In this document: piece by piece, positions 29,612-40,823 of the stretch
Numbering within the stretch: the stretch's first letter is position 1
Layout of the letters: the number at the start of each line of letters is the position of its first letter
Assembly (NCBI RefSeq): GCF_014621695.1
Contig: NZ_CP061281.1
Location: 2,232,001-2,296,000, forward strand
DNA: 64,000 nt
Origin: Streptomyces xanthii
GTDB taxonomy: Bacteria; Actinomycetota; Actinomycetes; Streptomycetales; Streptomycetaceae
Direction of reading: 5' to 3'
Made by a program: the position numbers and the translations under genes
Notes under the pieces: generated by a model
Seen by the model: only the letters and a program-made list of their open reading frames with translations
The model's database searches: none
What the model was told of the DNA's origin: nothing

Positions 29612-30336
29612 CCCTCCCCCGAGATCCGCCGCCGCAGCGCCGCGACCTCCTCCTCGCCCAGTCCCGCGCCGCGCAGATACCCTTCCGCGTCGAACCCGCG
29701 CGCCACGTCGAGCGCGGCCTCGTACGCCGTGGTCCCGGCGGCGGCGAGCCCCGCGGCCAGCTCGGGCCCGTCGTCCTCGCGCCCCCGCGCGGCGTTCATG
29801 GCGGCGACCCGCGGCACGCTCGACTCGTAGTCCTCGGCGATCTCCTCGGGGCTCGCCCCGGCCAGCGACAGCAGCACGATCGACACGATCCCGGTCCGGT
29901 CCCGCCCGGCGGAGCAGTGGAAGGCGACGCCCCCGGGCGCCGCCGAGGCCACGGCCCGCGCGACGGCCGCGATCCGCCCGGGGAACCGCTCCAGGAACGG
30001 CCGGTAGTACACGGGCGTCCCGAACTCCCAGCCGCCCCACCACCGGTCCCAGAACTCCCGGTCCTCGATCCCGTCGACCGGCACCCGCACGGTCCGTACC
30101 CCGTCCGGCCGCGCGGCCGCGTCGGCCCCGTACTCGTCGGGGTTGCGCAGGTCGACGACGGTCCGCACCCCGTGCCCCACCAGCGCCCGCCATCCGTCGG
30201 CGCTCAGCCGGTCGAGCCCGTCGGCCCGCACCAGCGCCCCGCGCGCCACACCTCCGAGCCCTCCCAGGTCCCGCACGTTGAAGCAGCCGTCCCAGTGGAG
30301 GTGGCGCGCGTCGGCCCCCGTCAGTTCCGTGGTCAT
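29608..30336 (-). CDS. Tyrosine-phosphatase-like protein (Tyr_phosphatase3 type)
   Basis: A 242-residue protein with the phosphatase loop FHCSAGRDRTG (Cys and Arg of the C-x5-R motif present) and the family opening CFNVRDLGGL, then LVRADGLDRLSADGW and VVDLRNPDEY. This group includes the mycobacterial PtpB-like dual-specificity and phosphoinositide phosphatases. No signal peptide. The C-terminal helical part resembles the lid region of PtpB relatives. The last four bases overlap the convergent hydrolase-like gene. Confidence 0.85.
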   Translation of the reverse strand: MTTELTGADARHLHWDGCFNVRDLGGLGGVARGALVRADGLDRLSADGWRALVGHGVRTVVDLRNPDEYGADAAARPDGVRTVRVPVDGIEDREFWDRWWGGWEFGTPVYYRPFLERFPGRIAAVARAVASAAPGGVAFHCSAGRDRTGIVSIVLLSLAGASPEEIAEDYESSVPRVAAMNAARGREDDGPELAAGLAAAGTTAYEAALDVARGFDAEGYLRGAGLGEEEVAALRRRISGEG

Positions 30337-30389
30337 GCCCGAAGTGGACCATGGAACCCGCTGTCAGTGGGAGGGGCTAGCTTCCGCTC

Positions 30390-30863
30390 ATGGGCTTTCA
30401 CATGCATCTCAAGGCGGTCGTCGTGGAGCAACCGCCCCAGGACTTCGACGCGTTGGCGGAGCTGTTCGCCGAGGCGTACGACCGGGGGTTCCCGACGGAC
30501 GAGATCGAGGACCTGATCCACAAGGACTTCTTCCAGGTCGACACGCTGTGCAAGGCGGCGTCGCCGGACGAGGCGGGTGAGCTGGTGATCTTCGGCGGCG
30601 CCCCCGTGCATCCGCCGGCGGGAAGCCCCGAGCCACCGTTCGTCGTACTGGACCCCGACGGCGTACGGGCGGCCGCCGCCTTTCTCGCGTCCAGCTCGTT
30701 CGAGCGGTTGTGGGAGACCGGCGGGGCGGCGGTCGCCGAGCGGTGGGGATGGCCCGAGGACGAGATCCGTTCGGCGTTCGAGTCCCACGTCACCGGGCTG
30801 CGCGACACGTACGGCAGGGCCGCCGCGCTCGGCCTGGCCATGGCCAAGCACTTCTCGTTCTGA
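30390..30863 (+). CDS. DUF1877 family protein
   Basis: A 157-residue cytoplasmic protein recognised as DUF1877 (YfbM-like) by its layout: a short MGFHMHLKAV opening, an acidic helical middle, ASSSFERLWE and a C-terminal helical segment. Function of the family is unknown. ATG 30390 is 53 bases from the divergent phosphatase start, so the two promoters face each other closely. A strong hairpin follows the stop. Confidence 0.7.
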   Translation: MGFHMHLKAVVVEQPPQDFDALAELFAEAYDRGFPTDEIEDLIHKDFFQVDTLCKAASPDEAGELVIFGGAPVHPPAGSPEPPFVVLDPDGVRAAAAFLASSSFERLWETGGAAVAERWGWPEDEIRSAFESHVTGLRDTYGRAAALGLAMAKHFSF

Positions 30864-30887
30864 GGGGCCGGAAGACGGTACGACACC

Positions 30888-30921
30888 GCCCCCGGCCAGG
30901 GTGGGGTCCACGGCCGGGGGC
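30888..30921. terminator. Bidirectional terminator
   Basis: GCCCCCGGCC and GGCCGGGGGC, perfect 10-bp arms with a 14-base loop, between the convergent DUF1877 and P5C dehydrogenase genes. Confidence 0.65.
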
Positions 30922-30970
30922 GGGGGTCCGGGGACGGGCGGCGGAGGGGCCGCCCGTCCGGGGTCGGGCG

Positions 30971-32608
30971 TCAGCCCATGTGCGGGTACGTGTAGTCCGT
31001 CGGCGGGACCAGCGTCTCCTTGATGGCGCGGGTCAGCGTCCAGCGCATCAGGTTCTGCGGGGCGCCGGCCTTGTCGTTGGTGCCGGAGGCGCGGCCGCCG
31101 CCGAAGGGCTGCTGGCCGACGACGGCGCCGGTCGACTTGTCGTTGATGTAGAAGTTGCCCGCGGCGTAGCGGAGCTTCTCCATCGTGGCCGCCGCGGCGG
31201 CGCGGTCGTTGGCGATGACCGAACCGGTGAGCGCGTAGTCGGACACCGACTCCATCTGGTCCAGCATCTCCTCGTACTTGTCGTCCTCGTAGACGTGGAC
31301 GGCGAGGAACGGGCCGAAGTACTCGGTGGTGAAGACCTCGTTGGCCGGGTCGGAGCACTCGACGACGGTCGGGCGCACGAAGTAGCCGACGGAGTCGTCG
31401 TAGGTGCCGCCCGCGACGATCGTGCAGGAGTCGTCGGCCTTGGCGCGGTCGATCGCGGCCTTGTTCTTGGCGAAGGCACGCTCGTCGATGAGGGCACCGA
31501 TGAAGTTCGACAGGTCGGTGACGTCACCCATCTTGATGCCGTCGACCTCGGCCGCGAACTCCTCCTTGAAACCGGAGTTCCAGATGGAGGCCGGGACGTA
31601 GGCGCGCGAGGTGGCGGAGCACTTCTGGCCCTGGAACTCGAAGGAGCCGCGGGTCAGGGCCGTCTTGAGGACGGCGCGGTCGGCGCTCGGGTGGGCGACG
31701 ACGAAGTCCTTGCCACCGGTCTCACCGACGAGCCGCGGGTAGGTGCGGTACTTGTCGATGTTCGTGCCGACCGTCTTCCACAGGTGCTGGAAGGTCTTGG
31801 TCGAGCCGGTGAAGTGGATGCCCGCGAGGTCGCGGTGGTTCAGGGCCACCTCGGAGACGGCGAGGCCGTCGCCGGTCACCAGGTTGATGACGCCCTTGGG
31901 CAGGCCCGCCTCTTCCAGGAGCTGGAGGAGGAGGACGGCCGCGTGGGTCTGCGTCGGGGACGGCTTCCAGACCACCACGTTGCCCATGAGGGCGGGGGCG
32001 GTGGGCAGGTTGCCCGCGATGGCCGTGAAGTTGAACGGCGTGATCGCGTAGACGAAGCCCTCCAGCGGGCGGTGGTCCATGCGGTTCCACACGCCGGTGG
32101 AGTTCGCCGGCGGCTGCTCGGCGAGCAGGTTGCGGGCGTAGTGGACGTTGAAGCGCCAGAAGTCGACGAGCTCGCACGGGGTGTCGATCTCGGCCTGCTG
32201 GGCGGTCTTCGACTGGCCGAGCATCGTGGAGGCGGCCAGCGTCTCGCGCCACGTCGTGGAGAGCAGCTCGGCGGCGCGCAGGATGATCGCGGCGCGGTCG
32301 TCGAAGGCCATCGCGCGCCAGGCGGGGGCGGCGGCCAGGGCGGCGTCGATCGCGTCCTGGGCGTCCTGCGTGGTGGCGTTGGCGTAGGTGCCGATGACGG
32401 CCTTGTGGTTGTGCGGCTGCACGACGTCGAAGCGCTCGCCGCCACCCATCCGACGCACACCGCCGATGGTGCAGGGCAGCTCGATCGGGTTGTCGGCCAG
32501 CTCCTTGAGCTTGGCCTCCAGGCGGGCGCGCTCCGGGGAGCCGGGGGCGTAACCGTGCACCGGCTCGTTCACCGGGGCGGGGACCTGGGTCACGGCGTCC
32601 AGGGTCAT
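30971..32608 (-). CDS. pruA: 1-pyrroline-5-carboxylate dehydrogenase
   Basis: A 545-residue aldehyde dehydrogenase oxidising glutamate semialdehyde to glutamate in proline breakdown. It contains the catalytic-region segments HFTGSTKTFQHLWK and LVGETGGKDF, the nucleophile FEFQGQKCSATSRAY and the C-terminal GQQPFGGGRASGTNDKAG. ATG 32608 follows GAAGGAG. The proline dehydrogenase gene lies 67 bases upstream on the same strand, so the two form the usual actinobacterial split PutA operon. Confidence 0.95.
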   Translation of the reverse strand: MTLDAVTQVPAPVNEPVHGYAPGSPERARLEAKLKELADNPIELPCTIGGVRRMGGGERFDVVQPHNHKAVIGTYANATTQDAQDAIDAALAAAPAWRAMAFDDRAAIILRAAELLSTTWRETLAASTMLGQSKTAQQAEIDTPCELVDFWRFNVHYARNLLAEQPPANSTGVWNRMDHRPLEGFVYAITPFNFTAIAGNLPTAPALMGNVVVWKPSPTQTHAAVLLLQLLEEAGLPKGVINLVTGDGLAVSEVALNHRDLAGIHFTGSTKTFQHLWKTVGTNIDKYRTYPRLVGETGGKDFVVAHPSADRAVLKTALTRGSFEFQGQKCSATSRAYVPASIWNSGFKEEFAAEVDGIKMGDVTDLSNFIGALIDERAFAKNKAAIDRAKADDSCTIVAGGTYDDSVGYFVRPTVVECSDPANEVFTTEYFGPFLAVHVYEDDKYEEMLDQMESVSDYALTGSVIANDRAAAAATMEKLRYAAGNFYINDKSTGAVVGQQPFGGGRASGTNDKAGAPQNLMRWTLTRAIKETLVPPTDYTYPHMG

Positions 32609-32675
32609 GGTTCCGTTTCTCCTTCGGGGGTTGCGGGGAGTCATCGGGAGGTTCCGGGTGGGGCGGGGGCCGGGC

Positions 32676-33602
32676 TCAGTTCTTGGTGAGGATCGAGCGG
32701 CCGAAGAAGAGCAGGTTGGCGGGCTTCTCGGCGAGGCGGCGCATGAAGTAGCCGTACCAGTCGGTGCCGAACGCGGTGTAGACGCGCATCCGGTGGCCCT
32801 CGGCGGCGAGCCGCAGGTGCTCGTCGCTGCGGATCCCGTACAGCATCTGGAACTCGTACTCGTCGAGCTTGCGGCCGGCGCGCCGGGCGAGCTCCTGCGC
32901 GATGGAGATGAGACGCGGGTCGTGGGACCCGATCATCGGGTACCCGTCACCCTCCATGAGGATGCGCGTGATGCGGACGTACGCCTTGTCGATCTCGGCC
33001 TTGTCCTGGTACGCGACCTCGGCGGGCTCCTTGTAGGCGCCCTTGACGATGCGGACGCGGCTGCCGGCGGCGGCCAGGCGGCGGGCGTCGTCCTCGGTGC
33101 GGAAGAGGTAGGCCTGGATGACGCAGCCGGTCTGCGGGAAGTCCTTCCGCAGCTCCTCGTGGATGGCGAACATCGAGTCGAGGGTGGTGTGGTCCTCGGC
33201 GTCCAGGGTGACGGTGGTGCCGATGGCGGCGGCGGCCTCGACGACCGGGCGGACGTTGGCGAGGGCCAGCTCGTGTCCGCCCTCCAGCGCCTGGCCGAAC
33301 ATGGACAGCTTCACGGACATCTCGGCCTTGGTGCCGAGGCCGAGGTCCTTGAGGCGCTCGATGAGCTCGAGGTAGGCGTCGCGGGCGGCGTAGGCCTGCT
33401 CGACGGTGGTGATGTCCTCACCGACGACGTCGAGGGTGACCTCGAGGCCCTTCGCGGCGGCGTCCTCGATCACGGGCACGACGTCGTCGACGGTCTCACC
33501 GGCGATGAACCGGTCGACGACCTGCTTGGTGCCCGGCGCCGCCGACACGAAGGAACGCATCTTGTCGCTGCGCGACGCGGCGAGGATCAAGGGAGCCAGC
33601 AC
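32676..33602 (-). CDS. Proline dehydrogenase
   Basis: A 308-residue FAD-dependent monofunctional proline dehydrogenase. The barrel carries SVKLSMFGQAL, TLDAEDHTT, IQAYLFRTEDDARRL, RIVKGAYKEP and the C-terminal substrate helix EFQMLYGIR. GTG 33602 (VLAPLILAASRSD) is preferred because GGAGG stands seven bases upstream. It delivers P5C to the dehydrogenase encoded immediately downstream. The divergent PucR-family gene is the likely regulator. Confidence 0.94.
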   Translation of the reverse strand: MLAPLILAASRSDKMRSFVSAAPGTKQVVDRFIAGETVDDVVPVIEDAAAKGLEVTLDVVGEDITTVEQAYAARDAYLELIERLKDLGLGTKAEMSVKLSMFGQALEGGHELALANVRPVVEAAAAIGTTVTLDAEDHTTLDSMFAIHEELRKDFPQTGCVIQAYLFRTEDDARRLAAAGSRVRIVKGAYKEPAEVAYQDKAEIDKAYVRITRILMEGDGYPMIGSHDPRLISIAQELARRAGRKLDEYEFQMLYGIRSDEHLRLAAEGHRMRVYTAFGTDWYGYFMRRLAEKPANLLFFGRSILTKN

Positions 33603-33707
33603 GGGGCACCTCCACGGAGCATGAGTTGAGAAAGCACCGTCTCTTCCGTCGTAACGCAGCAAAGCGTGACGAAACAGGAACGGCACGGAGAACCACCGTG
33701 AAATCTA

Positions 33708-33724
33708 AGGATCCCTCCGATCCT
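33708..33724. promoter_or_regulatory. Palindrome between proline dehydrogenase and pucR-type gene
   Basis: AGGATC, five bases, GATCCT, in the middle of the 207-base divergent region: a candidate binding site for the PucR-family regulator. Confidence 0.4.
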
Positions 33725-33809
33725 GTGCCATCGACAGCTGTCACGCATCTGTGGCCGCCACCTCAGACATCTGTATGAAGGGGCGCCCGGGGTGGGTGAG
33801 AATGACGGG

Positions 33810-34976
33810 GTGAAGGGCGATTACCAGGAACTGGTCGACGAGATCTCGGCGCTGCTCGGCGCCCCGGCGACCCTCGAGAACCGGGACTTCCGGCTGATCG
33901 CGTTCGGTACGCAGGTCAGCGGCGACGACAGCGACTTCGACGCCTCGGCGCTGGACCCGGTCCGCACCCGCTCGATCCTCACCCGGGGCTCGACGCCCGC
34001 CGTCCGCGCCTGGTTCGAGGGCTTCGGCATCGCCCGCGCGACGGAGCCGGTCCGTATCCCGGCGACCCCGGAGGCCGGGGTCTACCGCGGCCGCATCTGC
34101 CTCCCCGTGCGCCACCGGGGCATCGTGCTCGGCTACGTGTGGCTGCTCGACGACGATCCGGGCCCGACGCCGGAGCAGCTCGACGCGGCGATGGAGGTGG
34201 CCGGCCGGATCGGCGCGGAGCTGGCCGACGAGGCGCAGGCGGGCGCCGACCTGACGCGCGAGTTCCACTCCGTGCTGACGGCGGAGCGGGGCTGGCAGCG
34301 GGACATGGCGGTGGCGGCTCTGCGTACGGCGCTGGGCTCGCGCGCGGACGGCCTGCACACGGTGGTCTGCGTGGCGCCGTGGCCCTCGGCCGACCCGGAC
34401 GACGCGCCGTCGGTCCGTACGATCCCCGCCGCCGACGCCCTGTGCACCGTCCCCTGGGGCGCGACCGGCCAGTGCCTCGCCCTTCTCGTGCGGCTGCGTT
34501 CCTCGGAGGTGCTGACCCCGGCGCTGACGGCGGCGGCGAAGCTGCGGGCGCGGGCCGGCGGGGCGCAGGTCGCGGCCGGGATCGGCGCGCCGCGCACGGA
34601 TCTCGCGGAGCTGGCGGCGGCCTGGCAGGAGGCGACGGCGGCGGCCCGCACGGCGCTGGCCGATCCGCGGCTCGGCCCGGACGCCCGGTGGGCGGCGATC
34701 GGCCCGTACCGGCTGCTGACCGCGCTGCCCGCGGAGACGGCGCACGACCCGGTCCTGGCTCCGCTCCTGACCCCGGCGCACCGCCAGCTGGCCCACACCG
34801 CCGAGGTCTTCCTCGACTGCGCCGGCCAGGCGGGCCGCGCGGCGGCGGCCCTCGGCATCCACCGCCAGACCCTCTACTACCGCCTCTCCCGGGTGGAGCA
34901 GCTCACCGGCCTCGACCTCGACGAGGGCGAGGACCGGCTGCTCCTCCACATGGGGCTGAAGGCCTCACGCCTGTGA
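33810..34976 (+). CDS. PucR-family regulator, probable proline catabolism activator
   Basis: A 388-residue regulator whose C-terminal helix-turn-helix is [20 protein letters not shown] (PucR/CdaR type), preceded by a GGDEF-like and sensory N-terminal part. GTG 33810 ([12 protein letters not shown]) is chosen; GTG 33792 is in frame upstream but adds only six residues. It is divergent from the proline dehydrogenase-P5C dehydrogenase operon. Regulators of this family control proline use in other Gram-positives, so a PutR-like role is a reasonable inference. Its last 12 bases overlap the convergent tetR gene. Confidence 0.85.
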   Translation: MKGDYQELVDEISALLGAPATLENRDFRLIAFGTQVSGDDSDFDASALDPVRTRSILTRGSTPAVRAWFEGFGIARATEPVRIPATPEAGVYRGRICLPVRHRGIVLGYVWLLDDDPGPTPEQLDAAMEVAGRIGAELADEAQAGADLTREFHSVLTAERGWQRDMAVAALRTALGSRADGLHTVVCVAPWPSADPDDAPSVRTIPAADALCTVPWGATGQCLALLVRLRSSEVLTPALTAAAKLRARAGGAQVAAGIGAPRTDLAELAAAWQEATAAARTALADPRLGPDARWAAIGPYRLLTALPAETAHDPVLAPLLTPAHRQLAHTAEVFLDCAGQAGRAAAALGIHRQTLYYRLSRVEQLTGLDLDEGEDRLLLHMGLKASRL

Positions 34977-35549
34977 CGGACGGGTCCCGGCGATCAGGCG
35001 GCGCATGCCCTCGGTGAGTTCGGCGGGGGTCGGGGCGGTGTCCGGGTCGAGCATGTACTGGGCGATGAGACCGCTCATCAGACACATGTAGAGCTTGCCC
35101 AGGGTGTCGACGCTCGGGTCGTCGACGGGCGGCTCCTCGCCGCCCTGGAACATGGGGATGACGCCCCGGCCGCCCTCGCGCTGCGCCTGCGCGACGAAAT
35201 CGCGCACGGCCGGCATCTTGTCGCCGATCACCACGAGCTCCATGCCCAGGTGCCAGATCGAACCGGGCTTCCCCATGGCGTCGGTGACGTTCGTCCACAC
35301 TTCCTGGAAACGCTCCAGCGAACCGTCGGGCGCGGTCAGCACGCCCGCGCCGTCGAAGGCGTCGGAGTGGTCCTCCACCAGCGCGATGTAGGCCTGCGCG
35401 AGCAGCGCGTCCTTCGAGCCGTAGTGGTAGCCGATCGACGCGAGGTTGGCCCCGGACTCCTTGACGATGTCGCGCGCCGTGGTCCGCGCGAACCCCTTCT
35501 CCCGCAGGCAGCGCTTGGCGCCGTCGAGCAGATCTTCCTTGTGTCCCAT
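34965..35549 (-). CDS. TetR-family repressor of the adjacent MFS exporter
   Basis: A 194-residue TetR protein with the helix-turn-helix [20 protein letters not shown], then [13 protein letters not shown] 35549 (MGHKEDLL) is used; the frame continues upstream through operator DNA and is not credible there. The divergent neighbour is a 14-helix drug exporter, and the 116-base gap holds four copies of a TAGAC-N4-GTCTA-like site, one spanning each promoter. The pair is a typical inducible efflux module. Confidence 0.9.
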   Translation of the reverse strand: MGHKEDLLDGAKRCLREKGFARTTARDIVKESGANLASIGYHYGSKDALLAQAYIALVEDHSDAFDGAGVLTAPDGSLERFQEVWTNVTDAMGKPGSIWHLGMELVVIGDKMPAVRDFVAQAQREGGRGVIPMFQGGEEPPVDDPSVDTLGKLYMCLMSGLIAQYMLDPDTAPTPAELTEGMRRLIAGTRPSQA

Positions 35550-35564
35550 GCCGGCCACCCTATC

Positions 35565-35643
35565 TAGACATCCGTCTACGACAACTGTACGAGACAAGCG
35601 TCATGGACATCTGTTTTATACGCCCGTCATAGACAAGCGTATA
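35565..35643. promoter_or_regulatory. Four-copy TetR operator array
   Basis: Sites A 35565-35578 (TAGACATCCGTCTA, perfect), B 35591-35604 (GAGACAAGCGTCAT), C 35604-35617 (TGGACATCTGTTTT) and D 35630-35643 (TAGACAAGCGTATA). Start-to-start distances are 26, 13 and 26 bases. A covers the tetR promoter region; D covers the MFS -35. Confidence 0.7.
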
Positions 35644-35658
35644 GAACGGCGCTAGCGT
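35630..35658 (+). promoter_or_regulatory. Promoter of the MFS gene
   Basis: TAGACA (-35), 17 bases, TAGCGT (-10, 35653-35658). The predicted start falls on ATG 35666, so the mRNA is probably leaderless. Operator D overlaps the -35. Confidence 0.55.
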
Positions 35659-35665
35659 TCTTCCC

Positions 35666-37189
35666 ATGACGACCAAGACCCCGCGGCGACGCGCCGCAGC
35701 CTCCCCGGCCAGTCCCTGGACCGCCTTCTCCGTCCTCCTGCTCCCGCTGCTCCTGGTCTCGATGGACGTCTCCGTCCTGTACTTCGCGATCCCCGAGATC
35801 AGCCAGGAACTGCACACCACCGCCACCCAGCAGCTGTGGATCTTCGACATCTACGGCTTCGTACTGGCCGGTCTGCTGCTCACCATGGGCTCGCTCGGCG
35901 ACCGCATCGGCCGCCGCAAGCTGCTCCTCATCGGCGCCGCCGCGTTCGGCGCCGCCTCCGTCCTCGCCGCCTACGCACCCAGCGCCGAGGCCCTGATCGC
36001 GGCCCGCGCGCTGCTCGGCATCGGCGGCGCGACCCTCATGCCCTCGACGCTCGGCCTCGTCCGCTCCCTGTTCACCGACGCCGCCCAGCGCGCCAAGGCC
36101 ATCGGCATCTGGTCCGGTGCGATGGCCGGCGGCATCGCCCTCGGCTCGGTCATGTCCGGGCTGCTGCTGGAGCACTTCTGGTGGGGCTCGGTCTTCCTGG
36201 TCAACGTGCCCGCGATGGTGCTGCTCCTGGTCGTCGGCCCGCTGCTCCTCCCGGAGAGCCGCGACCCCGAGGCCCCGTCCCGCTTCGACCTGCTGTCCGT
36301 CCCGCTGTCCATGGCGACCGTGCTCCCGGCCGTCTACGGACTGAAGAAGATCGCCGCCGACGGCTTCGAGCCCCGCCATCTGCTGTTCCTCGCGGCCGGC
36401 CTGGTCTTCGGCATCCTGTTCGTCCACCGCCAGCGGACCGTCCCGCACGCCATGATCAGCCGCGCCCTGTTCGCCCGGCGGACCTTCACCACGGGCATCG
36501 CGCTCAACACCCTGGTCATGTTCGCGATGATGGGCTCCGCGTTCTTCACCACGCAGTACCTGCAGTCGGTCCTCGGCCGCGCCCCGCTCGAGGCCGCCCT
36601 CTGGTCCCTCGCCCCGTCGCTGGTCATCGGCGGCTTCGCCCCGGCCGTGGCCGCCCTCGCCCAGAAGACCGAGAAGCGGTACGTGATCGGGGGCGGGTTC
36701 CTGCTCGCCGCGGCCGGGTTCGCCCTGTTGTCGCAGGCCGGGACCGACTCCCTGCTCCTCGTCCTCGCCGGCGCCGGCGTCCTCGGGTGCGGCGTGGTCT
36801 CGGTCGCCTCGATCGTCACCGACCTGGCCCTGAGCGCCACCCCGGCGGACAAGGCCGGCACGGCGGGCTCGCTCCTGGAGACCGGACAGGAGTTCGGCGG
36901 CGCGCTCGGCATGGCGGTCCTCGGCTCGGTCGGCACCGCGGCCTTCCAGGCGGGCCTGCCGGCGGGCGCCCCGCAGACCCTGGGCGAGGCGGTCGCCGTC
37001 CCCGGTCTGGCCGACGCCGCCCGCGCCGCCTTCGTGGACGGCATGGCCTGGGCCTCGTACACGGCGATCGCCGTCCTCCTCGCCGGCGCCTGCCTCGCCT
37101 TCACCCTGCTGCGGACCCGCGGCCAGGAGCCGGAGCGGGAGCAGGAGCAGGAGCCGCGGCAGGAGAGCGCCGCGGAGCCGGTCTGCTGA
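35666..37189 (+). CDS. MFS multidrug efflux transporter, DHA2 family
   Basis: A 507-residue, 14-helix proton-coupled exporter of the EmrB/QacA (DHA2) family. Motif A is GSLGDRIGRRKLLLIG between helices 2 and 3; motif C-like ARALLGIGGATLMPSTL follows. A Glu/Gln/Arg-rich tail (EPEREQEQEP) ends the protein. Start ATG 35666 lies at the predicted transcription start. Expression is probably controlled by the divergent TetR through the operator array. Confidence 0.9.
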   Translation: MTTKTPRRRAAASPASPWTAFSVLLLPLLLVSMDVSVLYFAIPEISQELHTTATQQLWIFDIYGFVLAGLLLTMGSLGDRIGRRKLLLIGAAAFGAASVLAAYAPSAEALIAARALLGIGGATLMPSTLGLVRSLFTDAAQRAKAIGIWSGAMAGGIALGSVMSGLLLEHFWWGSVFLVNVPAMVLLLVVGPLLLPESRDPEAPSRFDLLSVPLSMATVLPAVYGLKKIAADGFEPRHLLFLAAGLVFGILFVHRQRTVPHAMISRALFARRTFTTGIALNTLVMFAMMGSAFFTTQYLQSVLGRAPLEAALWSLAPSLVIGGFAPAVAALAQKTEKRYVIGGGFLLAAAGFALLSQAGTDSLLLVLAGAGVLGCGVVSVASIVTDLALSATPADKAGTAGSLLETGQEFGGALGMAVLGSVGTAAFQAGLPAGAPQTLGEAVAVPGLADAARAAFVDGMAWASYTAIAVLLAGACLAFTLLRTRGQEPEREQEQEPRQESAAEPVC

Positions 37190-37218
37190 CCCGGGCGCGA
37201 AAGCCCCGGGAAACGCCG

Positions 37219-37263
37219 AAGGGCGGCCGTCCCGTACGCGACACGTACGGGACGGCCGCCCTT
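37219..37263. terminator. Strong bidirectional terminator
   Basis: A perfect 19-bp stem with a 7-base loop (GCGACAC) between the convergent MFS and serA genes. AA on the left and TT on the right give short U-ends in both directions. Confidence 0.8.
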
Positions 37264-37278
37264 GCGGGCTTGCCGGGA

Positions 37279-38883
37279 CTACTCCGAGAGGTTGACCGCG
37301 CGGGCCGAGGTCGCGCCGATCTCCGAGGCCAGCTCGTTCAGCACGGCCGGGGCCACCGTGTCGTCGACGGTCAGGACGGCCAGCGCCTCGCCGCCCACGT
37401 CGGCACGGGCGACCTGCATGCCTGCGATGTTGATCCCCGCCTCGCCGAGGACGCGGCCGACGGTGCCGACGACACCCGGACGGTCCTCGTAGCGCAGGAC
37501 GACCATGTGCTCGGCGAGCGCCAGGTCCACGTCGTACTCGCCGACGGCGACGATCTTCTGGAGGTGCTTCGGACCGGCCAGCGTGCCGGAGACCGCGATC
37601 TCCTGGCCGTCGCCGAGGGTGCCGCGCACCGTCACCACGTTGCGGTGGTCGGGCGACTCGGAGGAGGTCGTCAGACGGACCTCGACCCCGCGCTCCTGCG
37701 CGAACAGCGGCGCGTTCACGTACGACACCGTCTCGTCGACGACGTCCTCGAACACGCCCTTGAGCGCGGACAGTTCGAGCACCTTCACGTCGTGCTGGGT
37801 GATCTCGCCGTAGACCTCGACGTCGAGACGCGCCGCGACCTCGCCCGCCAGCGCGGTGAAGATCCGGCCGAGCTTCTCGGCGAGCGGCAGACCCGGCTTG
37901 ACGTCCTCGGCGATGACACCGCCCTGCACGTTCACCGCGTCGGGCACGAGCTCGCCGGCCAGCGCCAGACGCACCGAGCGGGCCACGGCGATGCCGGCCT
38001 TCTCCTGCGCCTCGTCGGTCGAGGCGCCCAGGTGCGGGGTGCACACGACCTGGTCGAACTGGAACAGCGGGGAGTCCGTGCAGGGCTCCTTCGCGTACAC
38101 GTCCAGGCCCGCGCCCGCGACGCGGCCCTCCTTCAGCGCCGAGTACAGCGCCTCCTCGTCGACGATCCCGCCCCGCGCCGCGTTCACGATGCGCACGCTC
38201 GGCTTGACCTTGTGCAGCGCCTCGTCACCGATGAGACCGAGGGTCTCCGGGGTCTTGGGCAGGTGCACGGTGATGAAGTCGGACACCTCGAGCAGCTCGT
38301 CCAGGGAGAGGACCTTGACGCCCATCTGCGCGGCCCGCGCGGGCTGCACGTACGGGTCGTAGGCGACGACCTTCATGCCGAAGGCGCTCATGCGCTGGGC
38401 GACCAGGGCGCCGATACGGCCGAGGCCGACGACACCGAGGGTCTTCTCGGCCAGCTCGACACCGGTGTACTTGCTGCGCTTCCACTCGCCGTTCTTGAGC
38501 GCCGCGTTCGCCTGCGGGATGTTGCGCGCGGTCGCGATGAGCAGGCCGCAGGCCAGCTCGGCGGCCGTCACGATGTTGGACGTCGGGGCGTTGACGACCA
38601 TGACGCCGGCCTTGGTGGCGGCGGACACGTCCACGTTGTCCAGGCCGACACCGGCGCGGGCGACGACCTTGAGCTTGCGGGCGGCGGCGATGGCCTCGGC
38701 GTCCACCTTGGTGGCGGAGCGGACCAGGATCGCGTCGACGTCGGCGATGGCCGGCAGCAGCTCGGCACGGTCCGCGCCGTTGCACGTGCGGATCTCGAAG
38801 TCGGGGCCCAGGGCGTCGACGGTGGCGGGCGACAGCTCTTCAGCGATGAGTACGACGGGTTTGCCGTTGGCAGCAGTGCTCAC
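37279..38883 (-). CDS. serA: D-3-phosphoglycerate dehydrogenase
   Basis: A 534-residue long-form PHGDH (type with intervening ASB domain and C-terminal ACT domain), first step of serine synthesis. NAD site GVVGLGRIGALVAQR; catalytic regions NAARGGIVDEEAL, GLDVYAKEPC and TPHLGASTDEAQ (His-Glu pair). The ACT domain is at the end (MVVLRYEDRPGVVGTVGRVL). GTG 38883 follows GTGAGGAC. The leader is about 115 bases if the TACACT box at 39003-39008 is the -10, and contains a small GGACGGCCGTCC hairpin. Confidence 0.94.
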   Translation of the reverse strand: MSTAANGKPVVLIAEELSPATVDALGPDFEIRTCNGADRAELLPAIADVDAILVRSATKVDAEAIAAARKLKVVARAGVGLDNVDVSAATKAGVMVVNAPTSNIVTAAELACGLLIATARNIPQANAALKNGEWKRSKYTGVELAEKTLGVVGLGRIGALVAQRMSAFGMKVVAYDPYVQPARAAQMGVKVLSLDELLEVSDFITVHLPKTPETLGLIGDEALHKVKPSVRIVNAARGGIVDEEALYSALKEGRVAGAGLDVYAKEPCTDSPLFQFDQVVCTPHLGASTDEAQEKAGIAVARSVRLALAGELVPDAVNVQGGVIAEDVKPGLPLAEKLGRIFTALAGEVAARLDVEVYGEITQHDVKVLELSALKGVFEDVVDETVSYVNAPLFAQERGVEVRLTTSSESPDHRNVVTVRGTLGDGQEIAVSGTLAGPKHLQKIVAVGEYDVDLALAEHMVVLRYEDRPGVVGTVGRVLGEAGINIAGMQVARADVGGEALAVLTVDDTVAPAVLNELASEIGATSARAVNLSE

Positions 38884-39002
38884 GTGAGTCCTCACAAGTC
38901 CCAATGCGGACGGCCGTCCCGACGGCCGCAGGCGATGGAGGGGTGGGTGCATGGCCGCGTGGAAGACGCACGACGCTGTGGGCCCGACGCGAATAATTCA
39001 GC

Positions 39003-39008
39003 AGTGTA
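39003..39008 (-). promoter_or_regulatory. Candidate -10 box of serA
   Basis: TACACT on the serA-sense strand, about 120 bases before the start codon, in the AT-richest part of the gap. No clear -35; low certainty. Confidence 0.3.
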
Positions 39009-39098
39009 GTGGCGCGAGGGAGACAGTCATGCGCCTCCCTGGAAGGATCACCCGTCCGTGGCTGGACGGGATGGACAACCGTGTGGACGTCCGATGGA

Positions 39099-39132
39099 GA
39101 ACGGGGCCGCGGCGTGTGCCGCGGCCCCGTTC
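39099..39132 (-). terminator. Terminator of the ilvBNC operon
   Basis: GAACGGGGCCGCGG and its exact complement form a 14-bp stem with a 6-base loop, 9 bases after the ilvC stop. Confidence 0.7.
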
Positions 39133-39141
39133 CACGAAGGC

Positions 39142-40795
<1,654 letters not shown>

Positions 40796-40823
40796 TTCGA
40801 TGGCCTCTTAGAGTCTCTCTCGC

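Noticed and set aside
35836..39009. 1057-codon plus-strand frame spanning the MFS and serA genes
   Set aside because: Runs through two well-supported genes in other frames and across a 19-bp terminator; Arg/Pro-rich then Asp/Val/Gly-rich shadow composition.
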